From NCBI GenBank assembly GCA_017439665.1, contig JAFSIS010000057.1, positions 1-49,780 on the forward strand: a DNA stretch of 49,780 nt, in the 5' to 3' direction. Position numbers and translations under genes: made by a program. The notes below the pieces were generated by a model. The model saw only the letters and a program-made list of their open reading frames with translations, searched no databases and had not been told where the DNA came from. Of this stretch, positions 23,059 to 32,563 are shown in pieces. How positions within the stretch are numbered: position 1 is the stretch's first letter; each line of letters starts with the position of its first letter. Source of the DNA: Lachnospiraceae bacterium (lineage in GTDB: Bacteria > Bacillota > Clostridia > Lachnospirales > Lachnospiraceae).

Positions 23059-24921
23059 CTACAATCCTGCGTAGGCGGCAAGAATACGGGCAGTCACACT
23101 GTCTGCATCGATCCCTGTCTCCTGCTTCAATACATCTACATTTCCATGCTCTACATACTCGTCTGCAAGAGCCACGTTGATCAGATGGGTTCTCAGGTCA
23201 GCCTCATCTACAAATTTACGCACTTTCTCTCCATAACCGCCACTTTCCACATTTTCTTCCATGGTTACCAGAAGCTTATGATCCACTGACAGCTCCCGGA
23301 TCAGCTCCTCATCAATGGGCTTGACGAAACGGGCATTGACCAGTGTACAGGAATACCCCTTTTCCTTCAGCTTCTGATGCACTTCTGATGCCACCTTTAC
23401 CATGCTTCCCACAGCCAGAAGGGCAATCTCCTGCTCTTCATAGATGATCTCTCCCTTGCCATAGCGGATGGGGGCACGGAAAAGCTCCAGGCCGTCATAG
23501 GCCTCCCCTCTGGGATAGCGCACTGCAATGGGCCGGTTGAAGTTTACCGCAAATTTCATCATATCGGAAAGCTCCCATTTATTCTTGGGTGCCATAATAT
23601 GCATGTTGGGGATGGAGGATAAATAGGAGAGATCGAAAATTCCCTGATGGGTCTCTCCGTCACTTCCTACCAGACCTGCCCGGTCAATGGCAAAGATCAC
23701 CGGAAGATTCTGGATACAGACATCGTGCAGGATCTGATCATAAGCCCGCTGTAAAAAGGAAGAGTAAACCGCTACAATGGGCTTCATTCCCGCTGCGGCC
23801 AGCCCTGCTGCAAAAGTCACCGCATGCTGTTCTGCAATTCCCACATCGAAAAATCTCTCCGGATAAACGTTTCGGAAACGTTTTAGTCCGGTTCCCTCAG
23901 GCATGGCTGCTGTAATAGCCACCACCTCAGGATTTCTTTTTGCCAGCTTGATCATCACGGTGGGAAATACATCCGTATAATTGGATTTGGCCTTCAATTT
24001 CTTAGGCACACCGTTTTCAATATTAAAGGGCTCTGCCCCATGGAAGCGGGCCTGGTGCTTTTCTGCCGGCTCATAGCCTTTTCCCTTCTGGGTAAGTACA
24101 TGCACCAATACTGCTGTCTTACACCGCCTTGCTTCCTTTAATACCTTGATCAGGCCCTTAACATCATGTCCATCCACAGGTCCCAGGTAAGTGATTCCCA
24201 TATCTTCAAAAAACATTCCCGGGATCACCAGCTGCTTGACACTGCTTTTGGCCCTGCGGATGCTGTCTACCACAACCTGTCCATGCTTTGTTTTTAACAG
24301 GGATTTATATATCCCTTCCTTCATATTCAGATAGTTATCAGCTGTCCGCACATTGTTCAGATATTTGGACATTCCTCCTACGTTTTCTGAAATAGACATA
24401 TTATTATCATTCAGGATAATGATGAAGTTCGTATCCATTCTGGCTGCATTGTTTAAGGCCTCATAAGCCATGCCTCCGGTAAGCGCCCCATCGCCGATCA
24501 CGGAAACCACGAAATTATCCTCTCCCTTCAGATCTCTGGCCTTGACAAAACCCAGACCTGCAGAGATGGAGGTAGAACTGTGTCCCGTATCAAAACAGTC
24601 ACAATCACTCTCACAGCGCTTGGGGAAACCGCTCATTCCACCATATTTTCTTAAATTTCCAAATCCTTCTTTTCTTCCGGTAAGAAGCTTATGGGTATAG
24701 GACTGATGTCCCACATCCCAGATCAATTTATCCTCCGGAAGATCAAAGGCAAGATGAAGAGCCATGGTCAGCTCCACCACACCCAGATTAGAGCCCAGAT
24801 GTCCTCCCGTTTCACTGATGGACTGAATCAGAAACTGACGGATTTCCTCTGCCAGCCGATCATAATCCCTGGGTTCGATTCTCTTAATATCATTTGGTTT
24901 TTTTATCTGATCAAGAAGCAT
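23059..24921 (-). CDS. dxs: 1-deoxy-D-xylulose-5-phosphate synthase
   Basis: The first enzyme of the MEP isoprenoid pathway condenses pyruvate and glyceraldehyde 3-phosphate using thiamine diphosphate. Visible motifs: GGHLGSNLGVVELTMALH, KLIWDVGHQSYTHKLLTG, the thiamine site GDGALTGGMAYEALNNA with LNDNNMSIS, GPVDGHD, FFDVGIAEQHAVTFAAGLA and DRAGLVGSDGETHQGIFDLS. 620 residues is full length. It is cotranscribed with ispA just upstream, which uses the pathway's products, and tlyA just downstream. Confidence 0.98.
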   Translation of the reverse strand: MLLDQIKKPNDIKRIEPRDYDRLAEEIRQFLIQSISETGGHLGSNLGVVELTMALHLAFDLPEDKLIWDVGHQSYTHKLLTGRKEGFGNLRKYGGMSGFPKRCESDCDCFDTGHSSTSISAGLGFVKARDLKGEDNFVVSVIGDGALTGGMAYEALNNAARMDTNFIIILNDNNMSISENVGGMSKYLNNVRTADNYLNMKEGIYKSLLKTKHGQVVVDSIRRAKSSVKQLVIPGMFFEDMGITYLGPVDGHDVKGLIKVLKEARRCKTAVLVHVLTQKGKGYEPAEKHQARFHGAEPFNIENGVPKKLKAKSNYTDVFPTVMIKLAKRNPEVVAITAAMPEGTGLKRFRNVYPERFFDVGIAEQHAVTFAAGLAAAGMKPIVAVYSSFLQRAYDQILHDVCIQNLPVIFAIDRAGLVGSDGETHQGIFDLSYLSSIPNMHIMAPKNKWELSDMMKFAVNFNRPIAVRYPRGEAYDGLELFRAPIRYGKGEIIYEEQEIALLAVGSMVKVASEVHQKLKEKGYSCTLVNARFVKPIDEELIRELSVDHKLLVTMEENVESGGYGEKVRKFVDEADLRTHLINVALADEYVEHGNVDVLKQETGIDADSVTARILAAYAGL

Positions 24922-24940
24922 CCTTTTTGCCTCCTTTTCT

Positions 24941-25837
24941 TTATTTTTCCCTTGTAATCAGGTAGTTAATCATTTGCTTCAGCCATTCACACTCAGAAGA
25001 CAGTGTCTCCAAAAGGTCTATCGCCTCCCGGGAAAGATTTTCCACATCTTTTGCGGCCTGCTCCAGCCCCTTTAAAGTGACGTAGGTTACCTTGGCATTT
25101 TTCTCATCACTTCCGGCAGCCTTTCCCAGCGCCTCCAGGGAACTGGTAACATCTAAGATGTCATCCTGTATCTGAAAGGCAATTCCTATATTATAGGCAA
25201 TTTTTTCGACCGTTTTGACTTTGGTTTCATCAGCTCCTGCCAAAACTGCTCCGATCATCATAGCTGCCTGGATCAAAGCTGCTGTTTTATGCTCATGGAT
25301 GAATAAAAGCAGTTCTTCCGTTACCTCATCCCGGCTCATGCCTTCCGCTTCGATATCTGCGGTCTGCCCCCCAATCATTCCGTATATACCAGCCTTGGCA
25401 GCCAGAATCTGGAGCGCTTTGCCGATATAGGGGTTGTCCGGCTCCAGCATAAAGGCATTCACCGCCGTTTCAAAAGCCAGATTCAAAAGACCGTCTCCTG
25501 CCAGGATAGCCATTCCCTCTCCATATACCACATGGGTGGTTTTTCTTCCTCTTCGGTATTCATCATTATCCATAGCGGGAAGGTCATCATGAACCAGAGA
25601 ATAGGTATGTATCATTTCAATAGCCGCCAGGAAAGGCTCTATGGCCCTGCCTTTTCCGCCGAAAATCCGATAGGTTTCCAGCATTAATACAGGGCGGATC
25701 CTTTTCCCCCCTGCCAAAATACTGTAATTCATGGCTTCCATAACCTTTTTCTGGTAGCCCTTTTCTTCCGGCAGCCAGCTTTTGATTATGCTTTCCGCTT
25801 CTTCAATTCTTTTTGTATGTTCATTCTGCCAGTTCAT
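24941..25837 (-). CDS. ispA: Polyprenyl (farnesyl/geranylgeranyl) diphosphate synthase
   Basis: This trans-prenyltransferase joins C5 units into C15-C20 chains for quinones, undecaprenyl carriers and others. The first aspartate motif is in SLVHDDLPAMDNDEYRRG and the second in IAFQIQDDILDVTSS; GGKRIRPVL near the N-terminus is the family signature. The start at ATG 25837 uses AGGAGGG eight bases upstream; a GTG three codons earlier is also in frame. It overlaps the xseB end by 17 bases. Product chain length (C15 or C20) cannot be read from sequence alone. Confidence 0.94.
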   Translation of the reverse strand: MNWQNEHTKRIEEAESIIKSWLPEEKGYQKKVMEAMNYSILAGGKRIRPVLMLETYRIFGGKGRAIEPFLAAIEMIHTYSLVHDDLPAMDNDEYRRGRKTTHVVYGEGMAILAGDGLLNLAFETAVNAFMLEPDNPYIGKALQILAAKAGIYGMIGGQTADIEAEGMSRDEVTEELLLFIHEHKTAALIQAAMMIGAVLAGADETKVKTVEKIAYNIGIAFQIQDDILDVTSSLEALGKAAGSDEKNAKVTYVTLKGLEQAAKDVENLSREAIDLLETLSSECEWLKQMINYLITREK

Positions 25838-26045
25838 CCAGTCCACCCTCCTGATTCAGCATCAGCACCTTTTTCTCCACCTGATCGATGGTCTGAGAGC
25901 AGAATTTGACATATTCCATTCCCTGCTGATATACCTGAAAGGATTCCTCCAGGGAAATTTCATCCGATTGCAGCTTAGTCACTGCCTCCTCCAGCTTTCC
26001 CAGTGCTTCTTCCAGAGTCAGCTTTTCATCTTTCTTTTTGGCCAC
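25821..26045 (-). CDS. xseB: Exonuclease VII small subunit
   Basis: This 74-residue helical protein pairs with XseA in exonuclease VII, which degrades single-stranded DNA ends. It has the family pattern LTLEEALGKLEEAVTKLQSD, EISLEESFQVYQQGMEYVKF and a C-terminal helix. The start overlaps the xseA end by 20 bases and the stop overlaps ispA, showing tight translational coupling. Confidence 0.95.
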   Translation of the reverse strand: MAKKKDEKLTLEEALGKLEEAVTKLQSDEISLEESFQVYQQGMEYVKFCSQTIDQVEKKVLMLNQEGGLDELAE

Positions 26046-27237
26046 TTCTTATCTCCTTTACCCGGGTCATGATCTGCCCATTGGTTACATGGATCGTTAA
26101 TGTCTCCCCTTCTTTTACCTGGAAAATATCCCGGATATTTTTCCCTTCTTCGTTAACCGTATAGGAATATCCCTGACGTAATTTTTCCAGAGGAGACAAG
26201 CCCTGAAGGCGTTCAATCTGTATTCCCAGCTTCATCCGTTTATCCGTTAACAGCCTTTCCATGGTTTCTCGAAGGATCTCTTCATTCCGGATACACCAGA
26301 AGCGTTTTTCCTGTATCTGGTTTAACGGACTTAAATGTCTCAATCTTAATTCCTTCTGCTCCAGCTTCATTTTCTCCAGCCGGATCCTGCCTGCCATCCG
26401 TTGTCTGAGGCTTTCTTCCCTTTCCTCCAACTGACGAAACAGAGAAAACACATCATAAACTGCCAGCTCAGCTGCTGCAGACGGTGTAGGTGCCCGCAGA
26501 TCTGCCACAAAATCAATGATCGTGGTATCTGTCTCATGACCTACTGCTGAAATAACCGGCACCCGGCAGTTAAAAACTGCCTGAGCCACCTCTTCACTGT
26601 TAAAGGCCCACAGATCCTCTAAAGATCCTCCTCCACGGCCTACGATCATTACATCTACACCAGCCGCTTCCAATGCATGGATTCCCTTCACAATACTGGG
26701 TACTGCTGCTTCTCCCTGCACGATGGCCGGATATAACAGAATCTGGACGAAGGGATTTCGCCTTCTGGTAATATTGATGATGTCCCGGATGGCTGCTCCC
26801 GTAGAAGCTGTCACTACACCCAGGGTACGGATATAGGCAGGAATGGGCTGCTTATACATAGAGTCAAAGAGTCCCATTTCCATCAGCCTGGCTTTCAGCT
26901 TCTGAAACTCTTCGTAGAGCTGCCCTTCCCCGCTTTTCTGAATTTTACGGGCATAGAGCTGATATCTGCCATCACGTTCATAGACGGCAATTCCTCCCTG
27001 CACTACTACCTGCTGTCCTTCTTCCAGAGTGAAACCCAGCTCCTTCCGATAACTGGCAAACATAATGCAGCTTAAGGTTCCTTCACTATCCTTTAACGTA
27101 AAATAAATATGTCCAGAAGAATGATATTTACAGTTGCTGATCTCTCCACGAATACTCACAGACTGTAAAAGATAATCCTGCGTGAACATATTTTTAATAT
27201 AGCGATTGATTTGTGTAACGGTATAAATATTGGGCAT
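26026..27237 (-). CDS. xseA: Exonuclease VII large subunit
   Basis: XseA is the catalytic subunit. Residues 1-105 form an OB-fold (IYTVTQINRYIKNMF, SVRGEISNCKYHSSGHIYFT). The catalytic core follows with LGVVTASTGAAIRDIINITRRR, GRGGGSLEDLWAFN and VPVISAVGHETDTTIIDFVAD. A coiled coil links to a short C-terminal beta segment (LRQGYSYTVNEEGK). 403 residues is standard. It lies two bases after nusB. Confidence 0.97.
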   Translation of the reverse strand: MPNIYTVTQINRYIKNMFTQDYLLQSVSIRGEISNCKYHSSGHIYFTLKDSEGTLSCIMFASYRKELGFTLEEGQQVVVQGGIAVYERDGRYQLYARKIQKSGEGQLYEEFQKLKARLMEMGLFDSMYKQPIPAYIRTLGVVTASTGAAIRDIINITRRRNPFVQILLYPAIVQGEAAVPSIVKGIHALEAAGVDVMIVGRGGGSLEDLWAFNSEEVAQAVFNCRVPVISAVGHETDTTIIDFVADLRAPTPSAAAELAVYDVFSLFRQLEEREESLRQRMAGRIRLEKMKLEQKELRLRHLSPLNQIQEKRFWCIRNEEILRETMERLLTDKRMKLGIQIERLQGLSPLEKLRQGYSYTVNEEGKNIRDIFQVKEGETLTIHVTNGQIMTRVKEIRSGQKER

Positions 27238-27239
27238 GG

Positions 27240-27653
27240 TTAATCCTGTTTCGTCTGTGTAAAATTGGCCAGAACACCATTGACAAAACCGGCAGATTCC
27301 TCCTGCCCGAATTTCTTGGCAAGCTCTACTGCCTCATTGATCGCCACTCCTTCCGGAATGCTCTCATCATACTTCAACTCATAAACAGCAAGACGGATAA
27401 TGGTAAGATCCACTTTCCCCATTCGTCCGGTAGTCCAGCCTCTGGTCTTCTGGTTGATCAATGCATCTATCTCCTTCAGCTTTTCACTGATGGAAGAAAA
27501 TCTGGAGCAAATAAACTCTTCATCTTTGGAAGACATCTCCAGCTCCTCATGCTCCAAAAAGAGCCGGCACTGCTCTTCCATCTCTTCTGCAGGATTAAAT
27601 TCAACTCTGAACAGCAGTTTAAATACCTGTTCACGTAAGCTTCTTCTATTCAT
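27240..27653 (-). CDS. nusB: Transcription antitermination factor NusB
   Basis: NusB, with S10/NusE, binds boxA RNA and supports rRNA antitermination. The helical protein opens NRRSLREQVFKLLFRVEF and ends with the conserved MGKVDLTIIRLAVYELKYDE, VAINEAVELAKKFG and GFVNGVLANF. I start at 27653 because GGAG sits seven bases before that ATG; another in-frame ATG four codons earlier overlaps this site. 137 residues. Confidence 0.95.
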   Translation of the reverse strand: MNRRSLREQVFKLLFRVEFNPAEEMEEQCRLFLEHEELEMSSKDEEFICSRFSSISEKLKEIDALINQKTRGWTTGRMGKVDLTIIRLAVYELKYDESIPEGVAINEAVELAKKFGQEESAGFVNGVLANFTQTKQD

Positions 27654-27668
27654 TGGTAGCTCCATTTA

Positions 27669-28049
27669 TTATTTCTGCATATCTACACTGGCAATCCGGA
27701 TATCCACATCAGTTACCGTTAATCCGGTCATATTTTCCACTGTAGATTTTACCCTGTCCTGCACCTTTGTACTGGTTCCGGGAATATTGTATCCGTACTC
27801 CATCATAATGGCAAGGCTGATCTTTACATTGCGTCCCTGGATCAGTACCTTTGCTCCTCTGGCAAGATTCTTTCTTCCTGCTTTGCTCAAAAGCTCGCTG
27901 GTCAGATTTCCTGCGATGGCAGCCACTCCTTTTACCTCCGTTGCTGCAAGGCAGGCGATCATGGCGATCACATCATCGGAGATCTGTACTGTTCCCATCC
28001 CTTTATCATTCTGCAAGCGATATATGCTTCTTTTATATTCCTTTTCCAC
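27669..28049 (-). CDS. Asp23/Gls24 family protein (YqhY-like)
   Basis: Small envelope-stress/Asp23-fold protein found just before nusB in many Firmicutes; in Bacillus subtilis YqhY is tied to acetyl-CoA carboxylase control, which I cite as family knowledge only. The sequence has GTVQISDDVIAMIACLAATE, VKGVAAIAGN and AIMMEYGYNIPGTSTKVQDR, ending in VTDVDIRIASVDM. It is the first gene of the operon that runs to recN. Confidence 0.9.
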   Translation of the reverse strand: MEKEYKRSIYRLQNDKGMGTVQISDDVIAMIACLAATEVKGVAAIAGNLTSELLSKAGRKNLARGAKVLIQGRNVKISLAIMMEYGYNIPGTSTKVQDRVKSTVENMTGLTVTDVDIRIASVDMQK

Positions 28050-28114
28050 GAGTCATCCTCCTTATTTATCTCTATAATCAACACAGAATCGTTTATCTTT
28101 GAAGACTCTGGTTA

Positions 28115-28178
28115 GTAACTATTTAGGACAAGCCCGAAAATCCTGTTTGTAAATATTTCTGCTGTCCCGAATAGTTAC
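28115..28178. repeat. Dispersed repeat copy 2: 64-bp inverted repeat in the yqhY operon leader
   Basis: GTAACTATTTAGGACA (28115-28130) and TGTCCCGAATAGTTAC (28163-28178) are inverted copies with 14 of 16 matching plus wobble pairs. The element lies between the -10 box and the first gene of the operon; no U-run follows it on the minus strand, so it is not an obvious terminator. Confidence 0.8.
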
Positions 28179-28183
28179 ATAAC

Positions 28184-28192
28184 ATTATACCA
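28184..28192 (-). promoter_or_regulatory. Promoter of the yqhY-nusB-...-recN operon
   Basis: An extended -10 box, TGG-TATAAT, on the minus strand (28184-28192). The -35 region is weak. Transcripts would start near 28177 and carry the inverted repeat at their 5' end. Confidence 0.6.
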
Positions 28193-28226
28193 TTCTATAT
28201 TTTTTTTGCCTAGTCTCTTTTCGCTT

Positions 28227-29420
28227 CTATAGCCAGAAGGTAATACTCAGCTGCCCCGGAGAATCGGTGTACAGAATACTGTCTCCCTCCGGCTGCAGAT
28301 AGTTAAAAATCTGCTGTTCCTCCAGAAGCTTCCCAAGCATTTCCTGATAAACCGCTTCATCGGCACATTTTAAGGTCATGGTCTCTCTTCCCTCATCGTA
28401 ATACCGCCTGCTCAGTTCTTTCAGCTGATCCTGGTCCATTTTATCAAACCAGGCTCCCTCTCTCACATAATAGTTTGCCTCTGTCGCCCGGCATTCAGGC
28501 AGAGGAATCAGATCGTCAAAGCTGTGTGTCCGCTCAAGCTCCTTCGTCGTCACACATAAATAATCATAATTGATCTCCGGAAGCTGCCTCTCCCCTCCCT
28601 CTTCTTCATTTTGAAAAAGATAGGAGGCGTCTCCCCAGGTAGTGTCCACATAATAATACTCATTATCAATGAGGATCAGGTTCCAGGCATGCCCCTCGCC
28701 GTTATCCACCGTTCCGGTAACCAGAGTGGATGGAATCCCCATTTGCTGCAGTAAAAGCTGGGTTGCTTTTGCATATCCCTGGCAGACCGACTGCCCGTTC
28801 AAAAAAACGGAACAGATATTCTGGTTATCCTCTGCCTCACGATTATATTCCGTATGATCAATAATCCACTCATAAACATACTTTACTTTGTCGTAATCCG
28901 AAGCATCGGCAGCAATCCCGGATATGATCCTTTTGATGGCTTCTTCCATCACTTTCTCCCGATATATCCTTTCCTCCCGGTCGAAGATATAGGTACCGCT
29001 GAAGGTTATTTTTTTCACTTCATCGCCCAGGGTATACTTAACGAAGGAATAACCGTCTGCATAAAAGATTTCCGGATGATCCATCATCACACACTGAAAA
29101 ACCCTGTCTATCGTTTCCGTATCCGTAGTAGACATCTCCATCTCTTCCACATATCCGGTCAGTGCATATAACATTTCCACATATAGATTCTGTTCCGTAA
29201 CCGGAAGGGTGGAAAAAGCATAAAACTGTTGCTGTTTTCTGAGCAGCTCCGCCTTTTTCTCCTGAGAAAGCTGCTCCACTTCCTCCTGGCCTTCATTAGA
29301 AAGCTTCTCTTCGGTTCCCGGCCGTTCATCCTTCAGCACCGTATCTCTGGTGGTTTCTCCCGGCAGCAAACATCCTCCCAGCAAAAATACCAACAGCAGT
29401 AAACCTGTGATCTTTTTCAT
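28227..29420 (-). CDS. Lipoprotein with a transglutaminase-like domain
   Basis: The start at 29420 has AAAGGAGG upstream; an ATG ten codons earlier is less likely. LLLLVFLLGGC gives a lipobox with Cys at residue 17, so this is an exported lipid-anchored protein. Residues about 55-170 are a helical accessory region. The transglutaminase-like core has the catalytic triad in order: Cys (NGQSVCQGYAKATQLLL), His (GEGHAWNLILI), Asp (YYVDTTWGD). Relatives in spore-forming Clostridia act as peptidases or cross-linkers in the envelope; which, I cannot say. It follows prfC by 63 bases. Confidence 0.9.
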   Translation of the reverse strand: MKKITGLLLLVFLLGGCLLPGETTRDTVLKDERPGTEEKLSNEGQEEVEQLSQEKKAELLRKQQQFYAFSTLPVTEQNLYVEMLYALTGYVEEMEMSTTDTETIDRVFQCVMMDHPEIFYADGYSFVKYTLGDEVKKITFSGTYIFDREERIYREKVMEEAIKRIISGIAADASDYDKVKYVYEWIIDHTEYNREAEDNQNICSVFLNGQSVCQGYAKATQLLLQQMGIPSTLVTGTVDNGEGHAWNLILIDNEYYYVDTTWGDASYLFQNEEEGGERQLPEINYDYLCVTTKELERTHSFDDLIPLPECRATEANYYVREGAWFDKMDQDQLKELSRRYYDEGRETMTLKCADEAVYQEMLGKLLEEQQIFNYLQPEGDSILYTDSPGQLSITFWL

Positions 29421-29483
29421 CACCTGCCTCCTTTCTGCCGATCTCCACAATCTATAAATCCGAGAATTTCTCTCCCTGCATCT

Positions 29484-31082
29484 CTACTGGTTTCTGCCAA
29501 ATTCAGCCAGTACCAGTCCCTCATTTCTGTCCAATGTCATTCCCACACTCCAGGAATTGACAAAAAGCAGCAGAGGATTTCCCTTCATATCCTTCACCTT
29601 TTTCATGTCCGAGGTTCCTGTAAGCCTGTCCACATCCACCTCATGTACATTTTCTATCCAGCGGATGTGTTCATAGGGGAGTCGTTCCAGACGGATCTCT
29701 ACATTATATTCATTCTCCAGACGGTATTTCAGTACATCAAACTGCAGCACACCTACCACACCCACGATAATTTCCTCAAGGCCCGTATTAAACTCCTGAA
29801 AAATCTGGATAGCACCCTCCTGGGCAATCTGTGTGATCCCTTTTACAAACTGCTTACGTTTCATGGTATCCATCTGCCTTACTCTGGCAAAATGCTCCGG
29901 TGCAAAGGTAGGAATCCCCTCGTAGCGGAAGCCTGCCTTTGGCATATTAATGGTATCACCGATAGAGAAGATACCCGGATCGAATACACCGATGATATCC
30001 CCTGCATAAGCTTCTTCCAGTATTTTTCGTTCACTGGCCATGATCTGCTGAGGCTGGGAAAGACGCATCAGCTTTCCCCCCTGCACATGCTTTACCTCCA
30101 TATTGGCTTCAAATTTACCGGAACAGATACGCATAAAGGCGATACGGTCCCGATGAGCCTTATTCATATTCGCCTGAATCTTAAACACAAAAGCAGAAAA
30201 CTCTTCCTCTACCGGATCGATCAATCCCTGATCGGACATTCTGGCCAGAGGCGTAGTCGTCATTTCCAGAAAATGTTTCAGAAAAATCTCCACGCCAAAG
30301 TTGGTTAGTGCAGAACCAAAAAATACCGGGGTCAATTCTCCCTTCTGCACCAGTTCAAGATCGAATTCTGCGCTGGCACCATCCAACAGCTCGATTTCTT
30401 CCATCAGATGCTCTCTGTTAGCCTCACCGATATGTCCCACAAGTGCAGCCTCATCCGATAGGGGAATAACGGAGGTTTCTCCTTCTTTTGTACCCTTCTG
30501 GGTATCCGACCAGGTCACTACCGACTGACTCTTCCGGTCGTACACTCCTTTAAAATTCTTCCCACAGCCAATAGGCCAATTCACAGGGCAGGTAGCAATT
30601 CCCAGCTCCTTTTCAATTTCATCCAACAGCTCAAAGGTGTCATTGGCCTCCCGGTCCATCTTATTAATAAAGGTAAAAATCGGAATCTTACGCATAACAC
30701 ATACCTTAAACAGCTTCCTGGTCTGGGCCTCCACCCCTTTGGAAGCATCAATGACCATTACCGCCGAATCTGCTGCCATCAGTGTCCGATAGGTATCCTC
30801 GGAAAAGTCCTGATGTCCGGGAGTATCCAGGATATTGATACAGTACCCGTCATAATTAAACTGTAAAACAGAAGAGGTTACAGAAATACCTCTCTCCTTT
30901 TCAATTTCCATCCAATCCGAAACCGCATGTCGGGCAGTGGCTTTTCCCTTCACGCTCCCTGCCAGATTGATGGCTCCTCCATAAAGAAGAAACTTCTCAG
31001 TAAGTGTAGTCTTTCCCGCATCCGGGTGGGAAATAATGGCAAAGGTTCTTCTTTTCTTTATTTCATTTGCATAGCCGCACAT
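29484..31082 (-). CDS. prfC: Peptide chain release factor 3
   Basis: RF3 is a translational GTPase that recycles RF1/RF2 after termination. Motifs: FAIISHPDAGKTTLTEKFL (G1), RGISVTSSVLQF (G2), LDTPGHQDFSEDT (G3), FINKMDRE (G4) and SALTNFG (G5). The C-terminus (GVVGVLQFDVLKYRLENEYN) is typical of RF3 rather than EF-G. 532 residues is full length. It has its own promoter and lies between spoIIIAH and the transglutaminase lipoprotein. Confidence 0.97.
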   Translation of the reverse strand: MCGYANEIKKRRTFAIISHPDAGKTTLTEKFLLYGGAINLAGSVKGKATARHAVSDWMEIEKERGISVTSSVLQFNYDGYCINILDTPGHQDFSEDTYRTLMAADSAVMVIDASKGVEAQTRKLFKVCVMRKIPIFTFINKMDREANDTFELLDEIEKELGIATCPVNWPIGCGKNFKGVYDRKSQSVVTWSDTQKGTKEGETSVIPLSDEAALVGHIGEANREHLMEEIELLDGASAEFDLELVQKGELTPVFFGSALTNFGVEIFLKHFLEMTTTPLARMSDQGLIDPVEEEFSAFVFKIQANMNKAHRDRIAFMRICSGKFEANMEVKHVQGGKLMRLSQPQQIMASERKILEEAYAGDIIGVFDPGIFSIGDTINMPKAGFRYEGIPTFAPEHFARVRQMDTMKRKQFVKGITQIAQEGAIQIFQEFNTGLEEIIVGVVGVLQFDVLKYRLENEYNVEIRLERLPYEHIRWIENVHEVDVDRLTGTSDMKKVKDMKGNPLLLFVNSWSVGMTLDRNEGLVLAEFGRNQ

Positions 31083-31124
31083 AGTTTTTCCTCCAAATAA
31101 GTAACTTTTTACGCAGTTCTCAAT

Positions 31125-31133
31125 AGTATATCA
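31125..31133 (-). promoter_or_regulatory. Extended -10 promoter of prfC
   Basis: TGATATACT on the minus strand, about 40 bases before the prfC ATG. No good -35 box is seen. Confidence 0.45.
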
Positions 31134-31152
31134 TACTTTAGGAAAACACGCA

Positions 31153-31908
31153 TCATTTTCCTGTTACACGGCTGATGATGATCTTCTCTGCCGCAACCTC
31201 TGTTTTTCGGGAAACAATATCCATAATCTGTGCCAGCTGTGCATCCGTCAGGGTATCTGCACCCACCACCACATCTACTCCATCATCACTGATGCTTACT
31301 ACAGAATTGGTAAACCCCTTTGCTGATAACAGAATTTCTGCCTCCATTTCCTTTTCGCTAAGGTCAGTCATGGCTACCATTCCGTCAACAGCCTCCTGTT
31401 TCTGGGACGCATCCAACGCTTCATTATTTACAATATCGGTAAGGGTTTCCTTATTCTTCGCTCTGGTCTGTTCCTTTAACAGCTTTGCTGCAGATATGGT
31501 AGAAACTGCCTGGCTGCTGGTAAACACAGCTTCTCCCGGCGTACCTTCTATGGTTTCTTCTCCCGACTGGCTGCTTCCCTCTGCGGAAGCAACATCCAGT
31601 CCCGTATCCAGGACTTCATCCATGGCTTCCTCGTTATTTGCCGTCAGATCCACCTCTACCTGGGAATTGGCTACCTGCATATCCTCCTCCAGATAGTTTT
31701 CCGTAAGCTGTGCTTCTGCATCCAGGCTCTCAATATCGGAAGCAATATCTTCCTCAGAAAGGTCCAGCAGTGCCGTCTTCTCATCCTCCAGAACTTCGTC
31801 ATTCACTACCAGTGTTTCTTCCTCCAGACGGCTTCCTGCAAAGTTCAGGTATCCTGCCACAGCGATCATGATCGCCAGGGCTGTAATCATAATTTGGTTT
31901 CGTTTCAA
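31153..31908 (-). CDS. spoIIIAH: Stage III sporulation protein AH
   Basis: SpoIIIAH sits in the mother-cell membrane and, with forespore SpoIIQ (or its clostridial counterpart), forms the ring joining the two cells. Residues 7-25 are the membrane helix (MITALAIMIAVAGYLNFAG). A long acidic linker (about 30-130) precedes the YscJ/FliF-like ring domain at about 140-251 (AKNKETLTDIVNN, EILLSAKGFTNSVVSIS, GVDVVVGADTLTDAQLAQI). Last gene of the spoIIIA operon. Confidence 0.95.
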   Translation of the reverse strand: MKRNQIMITALAIMIAVAGYLNFAGSRLEEETLVVNDEVLEDEKTALLDLSEEDIASDIESLDAEAQLTENYLEEDMQVANSQVEVDLTANNEEAMDEVLDTGLDVASAEGSSQSGEETIEGTPGEAVFTSSQAVSTISAAKLLKEQTRAKNKETLTDIVNNEALDASQKQEAVDGMVAMTDLSEKEMEAEILLSAKGFTNSVVSISDDGVDVVVGADTLTDAQLAQIMDIVSRKTEVAAEKIIISRVTGK

Positions 31909-31930
31909 GTCCGCTCTCTCCTGTTCTGTG

Positions 31931-32563
31931 TTATTTCATTTTTACTACTTTAATTTTATGTACTTCTATTCCAAATAATGCCTGAATCACTTCAGTTATA
32001 TTTTTTTGTACCAGGGCATTTCCACCTCCCTGGGCAACCACGCTGACCCCCTCTACCCGGGGGCTGACTTCCTTGACCACATAGGGCGTCTGTTCCCCAT
32101 TTTCATTTTTAATGTATACCGTACTTTCCTGGGCATCTACCTCCTGACTGTCCCTGCTGCCTCCTGCTGAGTCCTCCTCCTGCACACTGCTTCGGCTGGT
32201 GGGATTATCCTTCTCTACGATTTTCTCCCCGGAAACGGCAAGGGTTACCATAACCTTTACCTCTCCCACGCCCTCCATCTGGGAGAGGATTGACTCCAGC
32301 CTTCTCTCCAGCGAGGCCGCTGTTTCCTCCTCTCCCCAACTTCCGGATTCTTCCCCTTCCGCCCCTTCTGCTTCATTTATACTATTCAGTATAGAACTAT
32401 TGCTGTCCGATAAACGGGACTTACTGCTCTCCTCTTCCTGTTTATTTTGTACCGGCCAGACAATAACCAGCAGAAGCACCCCTGACAGAATACAGATGAA
32501 CAGATTATCCTTTCGCAAAAAAATTTTTTTTCCGGCTTCCCATAAACTTGTTCTGCTTTTCAT
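31931..32563 (-). CDS. spoIIIAG: Stage III sporulation protein AG
   Basis: SpoIIIAG forms the large mother-cell ring of the feeding-tube channel. One membrane helix (NLFICILSGVLLLVIVWPV) is followed by a Ser/Glu-rich linker and the ring domain (LERRLESILSQMEGVGEVKV, KEVSPRVEGVSVVAQGG, ITEVIQALFGIEVHKIKVV). Its ATG overlaps the spoIIIAF stop by four bases. Confidence 0.95.
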   Translation of the reverse strand: MKSRTSLWEAGKKIFLRKDNLFICILSGVLLLVIVWPVQNKQEEESSKSRLSDSNSSILNSINEAEGAEGEESGSWGEEETAASLERRLESILSQMEGVGEVKVMVTLAVSGEKIVEKDNPTSRSSVQEEDSAGGSRDSQEVDAQESTVYIKNENGEQTPYVVKEVSPRVEGVSVVAQGGGNALVQKNITEVIQALFGIEVHKIKVVKMK

